This document shows, one piece after another, positions 8,762-16,888 of a stretch of DNA of 64,000 nucleotides (its first letter is position 1; each line of letters opens with the position of its first letter). The DNA comes from Calidifontimicrobium sp035325925. GTDB lineage: Bacteria; Pseudomonadota; Gammaproteobacteria; Burkholderiales; Burkholderiaceae_C. Location of the stretch: NCBI RefSeq assembly GCF_035325925.1, contig NZ_DAOKZA010000008.1:39812-103811 (forward strand). Reading direction: 5' to 3'. The translations under genes and the position numbers were made by a program. Under the pieces are notes generated by a model, which saw nothing but the letters and a program-made list of their open reading frames with translations, did no database searches and was not told the DNA's origin.

Positions 8762-9232
8762 TCAAGCCACCGATTTCAGCGGCTCCCAGGTCGAGATCAG
8801 CCGGTGCAGCGTCTCGGCCTCGGCCTCGGTCTTCAGCCGCTCGCGCAGTTCGCGGTCGCTGAGCATCTCGGCGATCTCCGACAGGATCTCCAGGTGCCGC
8901 TGCGTCGCCGCCTCGGGCACGAGCAGGAAGATCAGCAGCGTCACCGGTTCGTCGTCGGGCGCGTCGAACGGGACCGGCTGCTGCACGCGCAGCACCGCCG
9001 CCAGCGGGTTCTTCAGCCCCTTGATGCGGCCGTGCGGGATCGCCACGCCGTGGCCGAGCCCGGTCGAGCCGAGCCGCTCGCGCGCGAACAGGTTGTCGGT
9101 GACGGTGGCCCGCGCGATCGCGTGCTGGTTCTCGAACAGCAGGCCCGCCTGCTCGAAGACCCGCTTCTTGCTGGTGGCGTCCACGTTCACCAGCACGTTG
9201 CTGGCGGGCAGGATGGCGGCGAGACGGTTCAT
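8762..9232 (-). CDS. ptsN: PTS IIA-like nitrogen regulatory protein (EIIA-Ntr)
   Basis: The 156-residue protein is a single PTS EIIA type-2 domain. The phospho-accepting His67 sits in GLGHGVAIPHGRI, and the middle strand DEPVTLLIFLLVPEAATQRH is the family's conserved core. EIIA-Ntr is the terminal phospho-acceptor of the nitrogen PTS and regulates potassium and nitrogen metabolism through protein contacts. The ATG at 9230-9232 was chosen because family similarity begins at MNRLAAIL; the frame is open further upstream but only into non-homologous sequence. Confidence 0.95.
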   Translation of the reverse strand: MNRLAAILPASNVLVNVDATSKKRVFEQAGLLFENQHAIARATVTDNLFARERLGSTGLGHGVAIPHGRIKGLKNPLAAVLRVQQPVPFDAPDDEPVTLLIFLLVPEAATQRHLEILSEIAEMLSDRELRERLKTEAEAETLHRLISTWEPLKSVA

Positions 9233-9292
9233 GTCGGGGCGCCGGACCGTCCTGCTGACGACGACCGCCCGGCCAATGTGACAGAGCGACGA

Positions 9293-9298
9293 ATTATA
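9293..9298 (-). promoter_or_regulatory. Perfect -10 element upstream of ptsN
   Basis: On the minus strand these bases read TATAAT in an otherwise very GC-rich gap. A start about 7 bases downstream would leave a leader of roughly 50 bases before the ptsN ATG. No good -35 hexamer lies 16-18 bases upstream, so an activator may be needed or the site may be weak. It would let ptsN-hprK be transcribed separately from hpf. The rest of the 268-base hpf-ptsN gap shows nothing I can identify. Confidence 0.4.
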
Positions 9299-9500
9299 GG
9301 AAGACCCCCACGAAGCGGGCGGCCGGCAAGCCCCCGCGCGCAGGGGTGTTGTGCAAATGTCGTAGGTCCACCGCGCCCGGCGCGCGGCCCGCCGCGGCAA
9401 GTGCACGCTCACTCGCCGTGGCAGGTCGTCGCCGTGGCGTCACCGGAGGATCGGGCCTCCCGGCCACGCGGGCCGCGTGCACGCCGTCGCCGGGGATGGA

Positions 9501-9839
9501 TCAGAGGTTCGCATCGATGCGCTTGGCGGGCAGGTGGTGGTGGTCCTGGGCCTTGTCCTTGTAGCGCATGACCTGGCGGTCCAGCTTGTCCATCAGCTGG
9601 TCGATCGCCGCGTACAGATCCTCGTGCGACTGCTCGACGAAGATGTCGCGGCCCTTGACGTGCAGCGTCACCTCGGCCTTCTGCCGCCGCTCCTTCTCCT
9701 TGAGCTTCTCGACGGTCAGCAGCACGTTGATGTCGACCACCTGGTCGAAGTGCCGGGTCACGCGATCGAGCTTGTTCGTGACGTACTCGCGCAGGGCCGG
9801 GGTGACCTCGAGGTGGTGTCCGCTGATCGTCAGATTCAT
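9501..9839 (-). CDS. hpf: Short-form ribosome hibernation promoting factor
   Basis: The 112-residue protein belongs to the HPF/YfiA family, which binds the 30S decoding region and promotes 100S or inactive 70S ribosomes in stationary phase. MNLTISGHHLEVTPALREYV is the canonical start, and DQLMDKLDRQVMRYKDK forms the second conserved helix. It lacks the C-terminal dimerization domain of long HPF. The ATG at 9837-9839 follows an AAAGGAG ribosome site. It precedes ptsN and hprK on the same strand; rpoN, often its upstream neighbour elsewhere, is absent from this window. Confidence 0.95.
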   Translation of the reverse strand: MNLTISGHHLEVTPALREYVTNKLDRVTRHFDQVVDINVLLTVEKLKEKERRQKAEVTLHVKGRDIFVEQSHEDLYAAIDQLMDKLDRQVMRYKDKAQDHHHLPAKRIDANL

Positions 9840-10172
9840 CTGCTGCTCCTTTCTGGGGGTGGTGTGGCCGCCTGCGCGGCGGTCACGGAGCCCTCCCGGG
9901 CCGAACCAGTGTGCCCGCGAACCGGGGCGGTGACAAGCCGACGACGGGCCGCCGCGCACGGCCTCGTGGCGAGCCGCGATGCCATAATTGACAGTCGTTT
10001 TCCGGAGCCATCACGTTGGACCAGAGTCACCCTCGGTGACCGTCCACTCCGGTCCGCCGCGTTGGCGGCGGACCCGGCCCCACCGGGGCCCGCGGGGTGA
10101 GACGGTCGTCACGGATCACCCCGCCTGCGGCGGCCGGCCATCCGGCGTTGCCTGGCGCCACAGAGTCTGCCC
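9840..10172. other. Long hpf-corA intergenic region with tandem hairpins
   Basis: This 333-base divergent gap holds no gene I can support. Near the corA side three hairpins follow each other on the plus strand: GTCACC/GGTGAC (10026-10040, 3-base loop), a perfect 10-bp stem GGTCCGCCGC/GCGGCGGACC with a 4-base loop (10051-10074), and GGCCCC/GGGGCC (10076-10090). A TTGACA hexamer lies at 9988-9993 just downstream of a CATAAT, but no good partner is correctly spaced. The hairpins would fall in the corA leader RNA and could form an attenuator or a metal-responsive leader. Confidence 0.45.
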
Positions 10173-11153
10173 ATGCTCAACGTCTTCACGCTGGCCAACG
10201 GTCGGCTGGTTCAGCAAGAGATCGACAACGCCGCGTCGCTGGCCGACCTGCAGCCGGTGTGGGTCGACCTGGAGTCGCCGACACCCGAGGAGAAGGGTTG
10301 GATCGCCGGGCGCTTCGGACTGGTGATCCCCGACGACGTCGCCGACGAGGACATCGAGGAGTCCGCCCGCTTCTACGAGGAGGACAACGGCGAGTTGCAC
10401 ATCCGCTCGGACTTCCTGCTCGAGGGCGACGACGACGCCGAGGGCATGACCGCGCGCAACGTGCGCGTGGCCTTCATCCTGCGCGACAACGTGCTGTTCT
10501 CGGTGCACGCCGAGGACCTGCCGGTGTTCCGGCTGCTGCGCCTGCGCGCGCGGCGCACGCCGGCGCTGATCGAGGACGCGAAGGACGTGCTGCTCAAGCT
10601 GTTCGACACCGACGCCGAGTACTCGGCCGACATGCTCGAAGGCATCTACGACAGCCTGGAGGAGGTCAGCACCAGCGTGCTGCGGCTCAACGCCAACGTC
10701 ACCGACGCGGTGGCCGCCGAGGCGCTGGCGGCGATCGCGCGCGAGGAGGACCTCAACGGCCGCATCCGCCGCAACGTGATGGACACGCGCCGCGCGCTGA
10801 GCTTCATGATGCGCAGCCGCATGCTCAACGCCGAGCAGTTCGAGGATGCGCGCCAGATCCTGCGCGACATCGACTCGCTCGACAGCCACACGGTGTTCCT
10901 GTTCGACAAGATCAACTTCCTGATGGACGCCACGGTCGGTTTCATCAACCTGAACCAGAGCCGCATCATCAAGATCTTCTCGGTCGCCGCGGTCGCGCTG
11001 CTGCCACCGACGCTGATCGCCAGCATCTACGGCATGAACTTCGAGCACATGCCCGAGTTGTCGTGGCGCTTCGGCTATCCGTTCTCGCTGGCGCTGATGG
11101 CGCTGAGCGTGGTCACGCCGTTCTGGTACTTCAAGCGCAAGGGCTGGCTGTAG
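10173..11153 (+). CDS. corA: CorA-type magnesium/cobalt transporter
   Basis: The 326-residue CorA-family channel has an acidic cytoplasmic N-terminal domain (1-250), a long stalk helix and two C-terminal membrane helices. The selectivity motif YGMN is at 286-289, followed by FEHMPEL on the periplasmic loop, and the protein ends in the basic tail YFKRKGWL. It forms a pentameric Mg2+ (also Co2+, Ni2+) uptake channel in the inner membrane. The start is ATG 10173, with no strong ribosome site. The long structured upstream region may regulate it. Confidence 0.95.
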   Translation: MLNVFTLANGRLVQQEIDNAASLADLQPVWVDLESPTPEEKGWIAGRFGLVIPDDVADEDIEESARFYEEDNGELHIRSDFLLEGDDDAEGMTARNVRVAFILRDNVLFSVHAEDLPVFRLLRLRARRTPALIEDAKDVLLKLFDTDAEYSADMLEGIYDSLEEVSTSVLRLNANVTDAVAAEALAAIAREEDLNGRIRRNVMDTRRALSFMMRSRMLNAEQFEDARQILRDIDSLDSHTVFLFDKINFLMDATVGFINLNQSRIIKIFSVAAVALLPPTLIASIYGMNFEHMPELSWRFGYPFSLALMALSVVTPFWYFKRKGWL

Positions 11154-11165
11154 CCGGCGCCTCGC

Positions 11166-11609
11166 TCACGAGCGCGCGCGGCGCTGCAGCCAGCGCATCA
11201 GCGCGCCGACGAGCGGCAGCTTCGCGTACAGCTCCTCGGCGGCGTCCCAGTAGTCGCGGTGCACCGCGATGCGCCCGTCGGCGGCCAGCCGCAGGTGCGA
11301 GCCGCCGTGGATCGTCTGCTCGCCGCGCGCGAAGCGGCGCATGCCGAACACGAAGTCCCAGGTGAGAAAACACTGGTTCGCCTGCACGACGATGTCGCGC
11401 ACGACGAAACGCGGCGCGTCGAGCGTGTCGAACATGTGCGCGAACACCGCGGCGATCGACGCGACGCCGCGCACGTCGTGGAACGGGTCCTTGAACTGCG
11501 CGTCGGCGGCGTACAGCTCGCCCAGGCGAGGCAGGTCGGCGCGCGACAGCGATTCGAAGCGCTCGACGATGCGCGCCACGCGGGCGTCGGGGTGGCGCGG
11601 CGTGCTCAC
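11166..11609 (-). CDS. SnoaL/NTF2-like domain protein
   Basis: The predicted product is 147 residues, starting at GTG 11607-11609, which overlaps the SDR stop in the pattern GTGA. The fold signature is visible: RFESLSRADLPRLGELYAAD then AQFKDPFHDVRGVASI, and later strands with FLTWDFVF and HGGSHLRL, ending in YWDAAEELYAKLPLVGALMRWL. This is a nuclear-transport-factor-2-like protein of the SnoaL type. Homologues sit with CFA-synthase-like lipid-modification operons in many Proteobacteria. Its reaction is unknown. It is the last gene of the eight-gene operon. Confidence 0.85.
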   Translation of the reverse strand: MSTPRHPDARVARIVERFESLSRADLPRLGELYAADAQFKDPFHDVRGVASIAAVFAHMFDTLDAPRFVVRDIVVQANQCFLTWDFVFGMRRFARGEQTIHGGSHLRLAADGRIAVHRDYWDAAEELYAKLPLVGALMRWLQRRARS

Positions 11610-12391
11610 AGCCCGGTGGCGCGGCGGATCGCCGCGAAGTACAGCCCGTCGCTGAGCACGCTCAGCGCCTTGAGCAGGTGGGTGAAGCGCTTCGGGAAGT
11701 GGATCTCGAACGCGCCGCGCTGCCAGCCCTCGACGATGCGCTGCGCCGCCTCGTCGGAGCTGATCAGCGCCGGCATGCGGAAGTCGTTGTCCGCCGTCAG
11801 CGGCGTGTCGACGAACCCGGGGTTGATCACCGACACGCCGATGCCGCGCTCGTGCAGGTCCAGGTACAGAGACTCGCCGAGGTTGATCAGCGCGGCCTTG
11901 GTCGGCCCGTAGGCCAGCGATTTCGGCAGGCCGCGGTAGCCGGCCACGCTGGACACCAGGCTCAGGTGCGCCGGCGCGCCGGCGTCGGCCTGGCGCTGCA
12001 GCTGTGGCAGCACCGCGTCGAGCAGGTGCAGCGCGCCGACGTAGTTGACCTGCTGGTGGCGCAGCGCGTCGTCGAGGTCGAACGCGGTCGCGCGCATCGG
12101 CCGGTAGTGGCCGGCGCAGTACACCGCCAGGTCGATGCGGCCGTGGCGCTCGACGACGCGCCCCACCGCGTCGCGCATCGCGCCGCGGTCGGTGGCGTCG
12201 AGCGCGATCGCCATGCTGCCCGCATGCCGCGCGGTGAAGGCGTCGAGCGCGGCGGCGCTGCGCGCCGAGACGACGACACGCGCGCCGAGCGCGTGCAGGT
12301 GCTCGGCGGTGGCGCGACCGATGCCGCTGGAGGCGCCGACGAGCCACACCACCTGGTCACGCCAGTCGCGGATCGGCGGGTTCAGCGGCAT
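11606..12391 (-). CDS. Short-chain dehydrogenase/reductase
   Basis: The 261-residue classical SDR has the NAD(P)-binding GASSGIG (residues 19-25), a Ser in LVSSVAGY (about 147) and the catalytic YGPTK (Tyr161, Lys165). The PGFVDTPLT loop follows. The C-terminus with HFPKRFTHLLKALSVLSDGLYF is hydrophobic and basic, as in SDRs acting on lipid-like substrates. The substrate is unknown; its place between the SnoaL-like and DUF3833 genes suggests a redox step on a modified fatty acid. It is 16 bases from the DUF3833 gene and overlaps the next gene by four bases. Confidence 0.9.
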   Translation of the reverse strand: MPLNPPIRDWRDQVVWLVGASSGIGRATAEHLHALGARVVVSARSAAALDAFTARHAGSMAIALDATDRGAMRDAVGRVVERHGRIDLAVYCAGHYRPMRATAFDLDDALRHQQVNYVGALHLLDAVLPQLQRQADAGAPAHLSLVSSVAGYRGLPKSLAYGPTKAALINLGESLYLDLHERGIGVSVINPGFVDTPLTADNDFRMPALISSDEAAQRIVEGWQRGAFEIHFPKRFTHLLKALSVLSDGLYFAAIRRATGL

Positions 12392-12407
12392 GGGTGTCCC
12401 GTCACCG

Positions 12408-12941
12408 TCAGGGCCTGGTGAAGACCAGCGTGACCTCGCCGAGGCGGACGCCGAACTTGCTCATCACCGCCTTGTTGAGCATCACGCGTTCGTCGACGAG
12501 GAACATCCAGTCGTCGAACTGGACGTGCCAGACGCGGCCGTCGACCGGCAGCGCCAGCGTGTAGCGCCACTGGAACGCGTTGCCCGCGGCCTGTCCTGCG
12601 GCCTCGCCGACCACGTCGTCGGCGCTGCCGGTGTAGCGTCCGTCGGCGTGGCGCTTGAGCCGCCACACGCGGCGCTGCGTCGTGCCGTCGCTGTAGCTGA
12701 AGTGCTCGTCGAGCACGCCTTCGTCGCCCTGCCAGCGGCAGTCCATGCGCACGGTGAAGCGTCGCACGACCTTGCCGCTGCGGTCGGTGAAGATGCCGTA
12801 CGCGTGCAGCGTGCCGTCGAAGTACTCGCGCAGGTCCAGGCGCGGGCGCTCGGCGGCGTAGTCGGCCGGCGTCGGCGACGCGCAGCCGGTGATCAGCCAA
12901 GGCGTCGAAGCGGCGGCGAGCAGCCAGTGGCGTCGGTTCAT
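12408..12941 (-). CDS. DUF3833 family lipoprotein
   Basis: The 177-residue lipoprotein precursor has a lipobox ending ITGC with Cys20. The mature part matches my knowledge of DUF3833: LDLREYFDGTLHAYGIFTDRSG near the start, a central beta-rich stretch with FSYSDGTTQRRVWRLKR, and WHVQFDDWMFLVDERVMLNKA near the end. The function is not established. It recurs with CFA-synthase-like methyltransferase, DUF1365 and FAD oxidoreductase genes, so a periplasmic lipid-handling role is plausible. The ATG at 12939-12941 overlaps the upstream MFS stop as ATGA. Confidence 0.85.
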   Translation of the reverse strand: MNRRHWLLAAASTPWLITGCASPTPADYAAERPRLDLREYFDGTLHAYGIFTDRSGKVVRRFTVRMDCRWQGDEGVLDEHFSYSDGTTQRRVWRLKRHADGRYTGSADDVVGEAAGQAAGNAFQWRYTLALPVDGRVWHVQFDDWMFLVDERVMLNKAVMSKFGVRLGEVTLVFTRP

Positions 12942-14284
12942 TCGGGGGCTCCACCGGCGCCGCGGCGCATCCGTGTGGCCAGCAGCGCCGCGGCCGCCAG
13001 CTTCAGCACGCATGGCAGCGCACAGTACGCCAGCGTCAGCGCGGCGAGCGCGTCGGCGTCGCGGCTGCCCGGCGTGTAGCCGAAGGCCTGCAGCAATGGC
13101 AGCGCGAGCCCGGCGGCCAGCGCGAGGTTGAGCTTGGTGGCGAAGTTCCACCAGCCGAAGTAGGCGCCCTCGGCCTGGCCACCGCGACCCGAGCGCTGGA
13201 TCACGCCGGCCAGCAGCGCGCCGGGCAGCGCCAGGTCCGCGCCCAGCGCCAGCCCGCTGGCCACGCACACCGCGGCGAAACCGGCCACGTCGCCCGTGCC
13301 GAGCGCGGCGGCCCAGGCGAAGGCGGCGACGGCCAGCAGCATGCCGGCCAGCCAGGTGCGCACCAGCCCGAAGCGACGCACCAGCCGCACCCACAGCGGC
13401 ATCGACAGTGCGCCGGCGGCGAAGTAGCTGGCGAGGAACAGCGGCTCGAACGCCGGTGCCTGCAGCCGATCGCGGATGAAGAACAGCACCAGCGTCGCCG
13501 GCACCGCGCTGGCGATGCCGTTGACGAGGAACACCGCGAGCAGGCGGCGGAACGCCGCATCGGCCAGCGGCAGCGTCATCGGCATCACCCCGCCCGGCGC
13601 GGTGGTGCCGAGCGCCCGCGGCGCACGGGACAGCAGCGCGACGCCGAGCGCCAACACGACCGCGAAGGTGGCCGTGGCCGCACCCATGCCGGCCAGCGCG
13701 GGCAGCACGCTGGCCACCAGCACGCCGGTCAGCGCGAAGCCTTCGCGCCAGGCGACGACGCGGGCACGCTGCGTCGCGTCGCCGCCGAGTCTTGCACCCC
13801 AGGCCTGGTGCAGCACCGCCAGCACGCTGTATGCGACGTAGGTCCACAGCAGCCAGGCGCCGCACCATGCGAGCAGCGACGCCGTGCCCTGCATCGGCGG
13901 GAAGAACAGCGCATGGAACCCGACCGCGGCCGCCACGGCGGCAAGCGCTGCGGCGCCCAGCACCCGCGCGGCGGAACGGGCGAACCAGCGGTCGACCAGG
14001 CGCCCGATCCACGGGTCGGTGACGGCGTCGAACAGCCGTGCGCCGAGCAGCAGGGCGCCCAGCGCCGCCAGCGGAACGCCGAACGTCGTCGCATAGTGGT
14101 TCGGCAGCATCACGTACAGCGGCAGCGCGACGAAGGCCAGCGGCAGTCCCAGCGCGCCGTAGGCGACGCCATCGCGCCAGCCGGTGGCGGCCAGCGGCGC
14201 GCGCACGAGCGGTGCCGCCACCGCGCGGGTCATCGCCGGCGCGGCGATCGGAGTGGCGCCGCAGGCGCCTCGCAACGGTTCCAT
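12938..14284 (-). CDS. MFS transporter, GPH-like (sugar:cation symporter fold)
   Basis: The 448-residue polytopic membrane protein has about 11-12 hydrophobic helices. The GPH/MelB-like signature is visible: GARLFDAVTDPWIGRLVDR near residue 80 and GYLV-type loops such as WNFATKLNLALAAGLALPLL near the end. I take ATG 14282-14284, which overlaps the preceding stop by one base; an internal ATG 17 codons later (14231-14233) sits just before the first helix and is an alternative. In this operon it may move a lipid precursor or lipid rather than a sugar; that is inference. Confidence 0.85.
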   Translation of the reverse strand: MEPLRGACGATPIAAPAMTRAVAAPLVRAPLAATGWRDGVAYGALGLPLAFVALPLYVMLPNHYATTFGVPLAALGALLLGARLFDAVTDPWIGRLVDRWFARSAARVLGAAALAAVAAAVGFHALFFPPMQGTASLLAWCGAWLLWTYVAYSVLAVLHQAWGARLGGDATQRARVVAWREGFALTGVLVASVLPALAGMGAATATFAVVLALGVALLSRAPRALGTTAPGGVMPMTLPLADAAFRRLLAVFLVNGIASAVPATLVLFFIRDRLQAPAFEPLFLASYFAAGALSMPLWVRLVRRFGLVRTWLAGMLLAVAAFAWAAALGTGDVAGFAAVCVASGLALGADLALPGALLAGVIQRSGRGGQAEGAYFGWWNFATKLNLALAAGLALPLLQAFGYTPGSRDADALAALTLAYCALPCVLKLAAAALLATRMRRGAGGAPE

Positions 14285-14868
14285 CAACGTCCCAGCAGCG
14301 CGTCGCGCAGCTGCGGCTGCGACGTCTGCGGCGCCAGCCAGATGCCGAAGAACAGCCGCGTGAACTCGGGGTCGGGCAGCTCGCCGGCGTCGCGCCCGTT
14401 GACGAAGAACCGCACCGCCTCGCGCGGGCGCTGCACCCCCGTGATGCGGTCGCCGGCGCCGACGTCGGGGAAGATCGCGGCCATGCGCGACAACCACTGT
14501 CGCGCCTGCGCGTCGTCGAACTCGCCGACGCGGCGCATCTCGTCGACCGAACGTTCGGCGATCAGCCGTCCGACCAAGCGGCGTGCGTACTGCAGTTCGA
14601 GCGCCAGCGGCACGTCGGCGTAGTCTGCCCCGGGGCCGAACGGCACGGCGGCCCACAGCCGCGCGTCGTAGATCACCATGCCCAGGAAGCGCAGGCGGCC
14701 GCTGCCCACCAGCACCGCGCCGGGCAGTGCCGCGGTGACCTCGGGCGGGGCGGGCGATGCGTGCGCGCGACCGGCGGCGGCCGCCAGCGTCGCGAGCAGC
14801 AGCGTGCGGCGCCTCAGCAGGCCGGGCACGCGTGGCCTTCGTCCCGTGCCGCCGCGAGTCGGGTTCAT
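14284..14868 (-). CDS. Chalcone isomerase-like exported protein
   Basis: The predicted 194-residue protein has a signal peptide (LLRRRTLLLATLAAAAGRAHA, cleavage near residue 37). The mature part has the chalcone-isomerase-like pattern: GSGRLRFLGMVIYDARLWA, then LELQYARRLVGRLIAERSVDEM, and FFVNGRDAGELPDPEFTRLFFGIWL. The bacterial family shares the chalcone isomerase fold but has no demonstrated isomerase activity. Its export and its position between the MFS and CFA-like genes suggest a periplasmic fatty-acid-binding role, as in fold-related fatty-acid-binding proteins. It overlaps the CFA-like stop by four bases. Confidence 0.82.
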   Translation of the reverse strand: MNPTRGGTGRRPRVPGLLRRRTLLLATLAAAAGRAHASPAPPEVTAALPGAVLVGSGRLRFLGMVIYDARLWAAVPFGPGADYADVPLALELQYARRLVGRLIAERSVDEMRRVGEFDDAQARQWLSRMAAIFPDVGAGDRITGVQRPREAVRFFVNGRDAGELPDPEFTRLFFGIWLAPQTSQPQLRDALLGR

Positions 14869-16088
14869 GGCTTGCGCAGCGTGAACTGCACGACGTCGGT
14901 ATTGCCGGTGGCGAACGCCGCCTCGCAGTACGCCAGGTAGAACTCCCAGGTGCGCACGAAGCGCGTGTCGAAGCCGAGCCGGCGCACCTGCGGCTCGCGC
15001 CGCAGGAAGGCGCTGCGCCAGCGTGCCAGCGTCTCGGCGTAGTCGTGCCCGAAGGCGAGCTCGTTGACGACCTCCAGCCCGGCCTTCGCCGCCTCGGCGC
15101 GGAACGCCGAGGCACTGGGCAGCAGCCCGCCGGGGAAGATGTACTGCTGGATGAAGTCGGTCGAGCGCGCGTAGCGCTCGAACAGATCGTCGCGGATCGT
15201 GATCGACTGGATGCACGCGCGCCCGCCCGGCCGCAGCTTGTCGTGCACGGTGCGGAAGAAGCCCGGCCAGTACGCGCGACCGACCGCCTCGAACATCTCG
15301 ATCGAGCAGATCGCGTCGAACGGCGCGTCGGCGACGTCGCGATAGTCCTGCAGCCGCAGGTCGGCGCGGTCGGCGAGCCCGGCATGCTGCAACCGCTGGC
15401 GCGCGTGCGCGAGCTGCTCGGTCGACAGCGTCAGCCCGGTCACGTGTGCGCCGAAGTCGCGCGCCGCCGCTTCCGCCAGCGCGCCCCAGCCGCAGCCGAT
15501 CTCGAGCACCCGCGCGCCCGGCGCGACGCCGCACTCGGCGAGCGCGCGCCGCACCTTGGCCTGCTGCGCGTCGGGCATCGATCGCGAGCGGTCACCTTCG
15601 AACCACGCACTCGAGTAGTTCATCGTCTCGTCGAGCCACAGCGCGTAGAACGCGTTGCCGAGGTCGTAGTGCGCGTGGATGTTGCGGCGGCTGCCACGGC
15701 GCGAGTTGCGGTTCAGCAGGTGCCGCAGGCGGTACGCGAGCGAGCCCCACCACGAGCCGTAGATCAGCCGTTCGGCGGCGTCGCGGTTGGCGATGAACAG
15801 CTCGAGCAGCGCGACCAGGTCGGGGCTGGTCCAACCGCCGGTGATGTAGCTCTCGGCAAAGCCGATGTCGCCCGACTTCAGCGTCGCCGCGCAGGCGTCC
15901 CAGTTGCGCAGGCGCAGCGCGGCGCGCGGACCGGGGATCGTGCCGGCGAACTGCAGCGCGCTGCCGTCGGGCAGCTGCAGGTCGAGCGTGCCGCGTCGCA
16001 GGTGGCGCAGCGCGCGCAGCACCGCGCGCGCCGCGGGCGGCGCCGACGCGGGCAGGGTGAACCAGGCGGTGGTCGTCGTCGTGCTCAT
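14865..16088 (-). CDS. Cyclopropane-fatty-acid-synthase-like methyltransferase
   Basis: The 407-residue SAM-dependent methyltransferase is of the CFA synthase superfamily. An N-terminal lipid-binding region (about 1-130) is followed by AHYDLGNAFYALWLDETMNYS, the conserved CFA segment, and motif I VLEIGCGWG at 194-202. It methylates unsaturated acyl chains of membrane phospholipids. It is one of several family members and need not make a cyclopropane: in Rhodobacter, related enzymes work with a desaturase-like flavoprotein in furan fatty acid synthesis. The FAD oxidoreductase and DUF1365 neighbours here fit such a pathway. Start ATG 16086-16088, 23 bases after DUF1365. Confidence 0.93.
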   Translation of the reverse strand: MSTTTTTAWFTLPASAPPAARAVLRALRHLRRGTLDLQLPDGSALQFAGTIPGPRAALRLRNWDACAATLKSGDIGFAESYITGGWTSPDLVALLELFIANRDAAERLIYGSWWGSLAYRLRHLLNRNSRRGSRRNIHAHYDLGNAFYALWLDETMNYSSAWFEGDRSRSMPDAQQAKVRRALAECGVAPGARVLEIGCGWGALAEAAARDFGAHVTGLTLSTEQLAHARQRLQHAGLADRADLRLQDYRDVADAPFDAICSIEMFEAVGRAYWPGFFRTVHDKLRPGGRACIQSITIRDDLFERYARSTDFIQQYIFPGGLLPSASAFRAEAAKAGLEVVNELAFGHDYAETLARWRSAFLRREPQVRRLGFDTRFVRTWEFYLAYCEAAFATGNTDVVQFTLRKP

Positions 16089-16111
16089 CGGGGGGACTTC
16101 GGGCGATGCGT

Positions 16112-16888
16112 TCAGCGGGTCACGAAGGCGTCGGGCGGCGCCGGCTTGGAGAAGAACGGCACGCGCTTGAGCGCCAGCCGCAGCGCCTGCCAGTGGATGC
16201 GCGCGATCACGCCCAGCGTCATCAGCGGCGTGCCGAAGAACGCGCGGCGCAGCGCGGCGCCGGTCACCGGGCTCAGCGTGCCGCTGACGCTGGTCAGCAG
16301 CAGCGGCCCGTTGGCGTCGTGGTGATCGACGCGCGCCACGGTGCGCGGCGCGTGCGTGGGCGCGCCGAGGTCGGTGCGCATGAAGCGGAAGCGGTAGTCG
16401 CCCTCGACGCGGCAGAACGGCGAGACGTGGAACACCTTGCGTGCGCGCAGCTCGCGTCCGAAACGCAGGTCGTCGCCGTGCAGCAGGTAGCAGTGGCGCT
16501 CGCCGAAGGTGTTGTTGACCTCGGCGACGATCGCGGCGAGCGAGCCGTCGCGCCGGTGGCAGTACCAGAAGCTCACCGGCTTGAACACGTAGCCGAGCAC
16601 GCGCGGGTAGCAGTGCAGCCAGACCTCGCCGTCGGCGTCGGCGATGCCTTCGCGCGCGAGCAGGTCGTCGATCCACGCGAGGCAGTCGCCGCCGCCGTCG
16701 CCGTGGTCGCGGTCGTGGAATGCGATCAGGCCGATGCGGTTGCGCGGCAGCGCGGGGTCGGGCGTGCGGCGCAGCGTCCGCAACGGCAGCAGCAGGAAAT
16801 ACGTCGGGTACTCGAAACCGTGCCGCGCCGGGCGCAGGCGCAGGTGGCGCACGACGCCGGTGCCGAGCAGCGCGCGCGTCGCGGTCAC
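16112..16888 (-). CDS. DUF1365 family protein
   Basis: The predicted 258-residue protein starts at GTG 16886-16888, overlapping the FAD oxidoreductase stop (GTGA). It matches DUF1365 by GTGVVRHLRLRPARHGFEY at the start, CYPRVLGYVFKPVSFWYCHR at about 95-115, AEVNNTFGERHCYLL, and the KVFHVSPFCRVEGDYRF segment. The family has no assigned reaction. It is almost always encoded next to an FAD-dependent oxidoreductase and a CFA-synthase-like methyltransferase, as here, and is presumed to take part in the same acyl-chain modification. Confidence 0.9.
   Translation of the reverse strand: MTATRALLGTGVVRHLRLRPARHGFEYPTYFLLLPLRTLRRTPDPALPRNRIGLIAFHDRDHGDGGGDCLAWIDDLLAREGIADADGEVWLHCYPRVLGYVFKPVSFWYCHRRDGSLAAIVAEVNNTFGERHCYLLHGDDLRFGRELRARKVFHVSPFCRVEGDYRFRFMRTDLGAPTHAPRTVARVDHHDANGPLLLTSVSGTLSPVTGAALRRAFFGTPLMTLGVIARIHWQALRLALKRVPFFSKPAPPDAFVTR

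Noticed and set aside
9981..10016. TTGACA at 9988-9993 as the -35 of corA
   Set aside because: The correctly spaced -10 would read TCACGT, which is a poor match, so I did not call a promoter.
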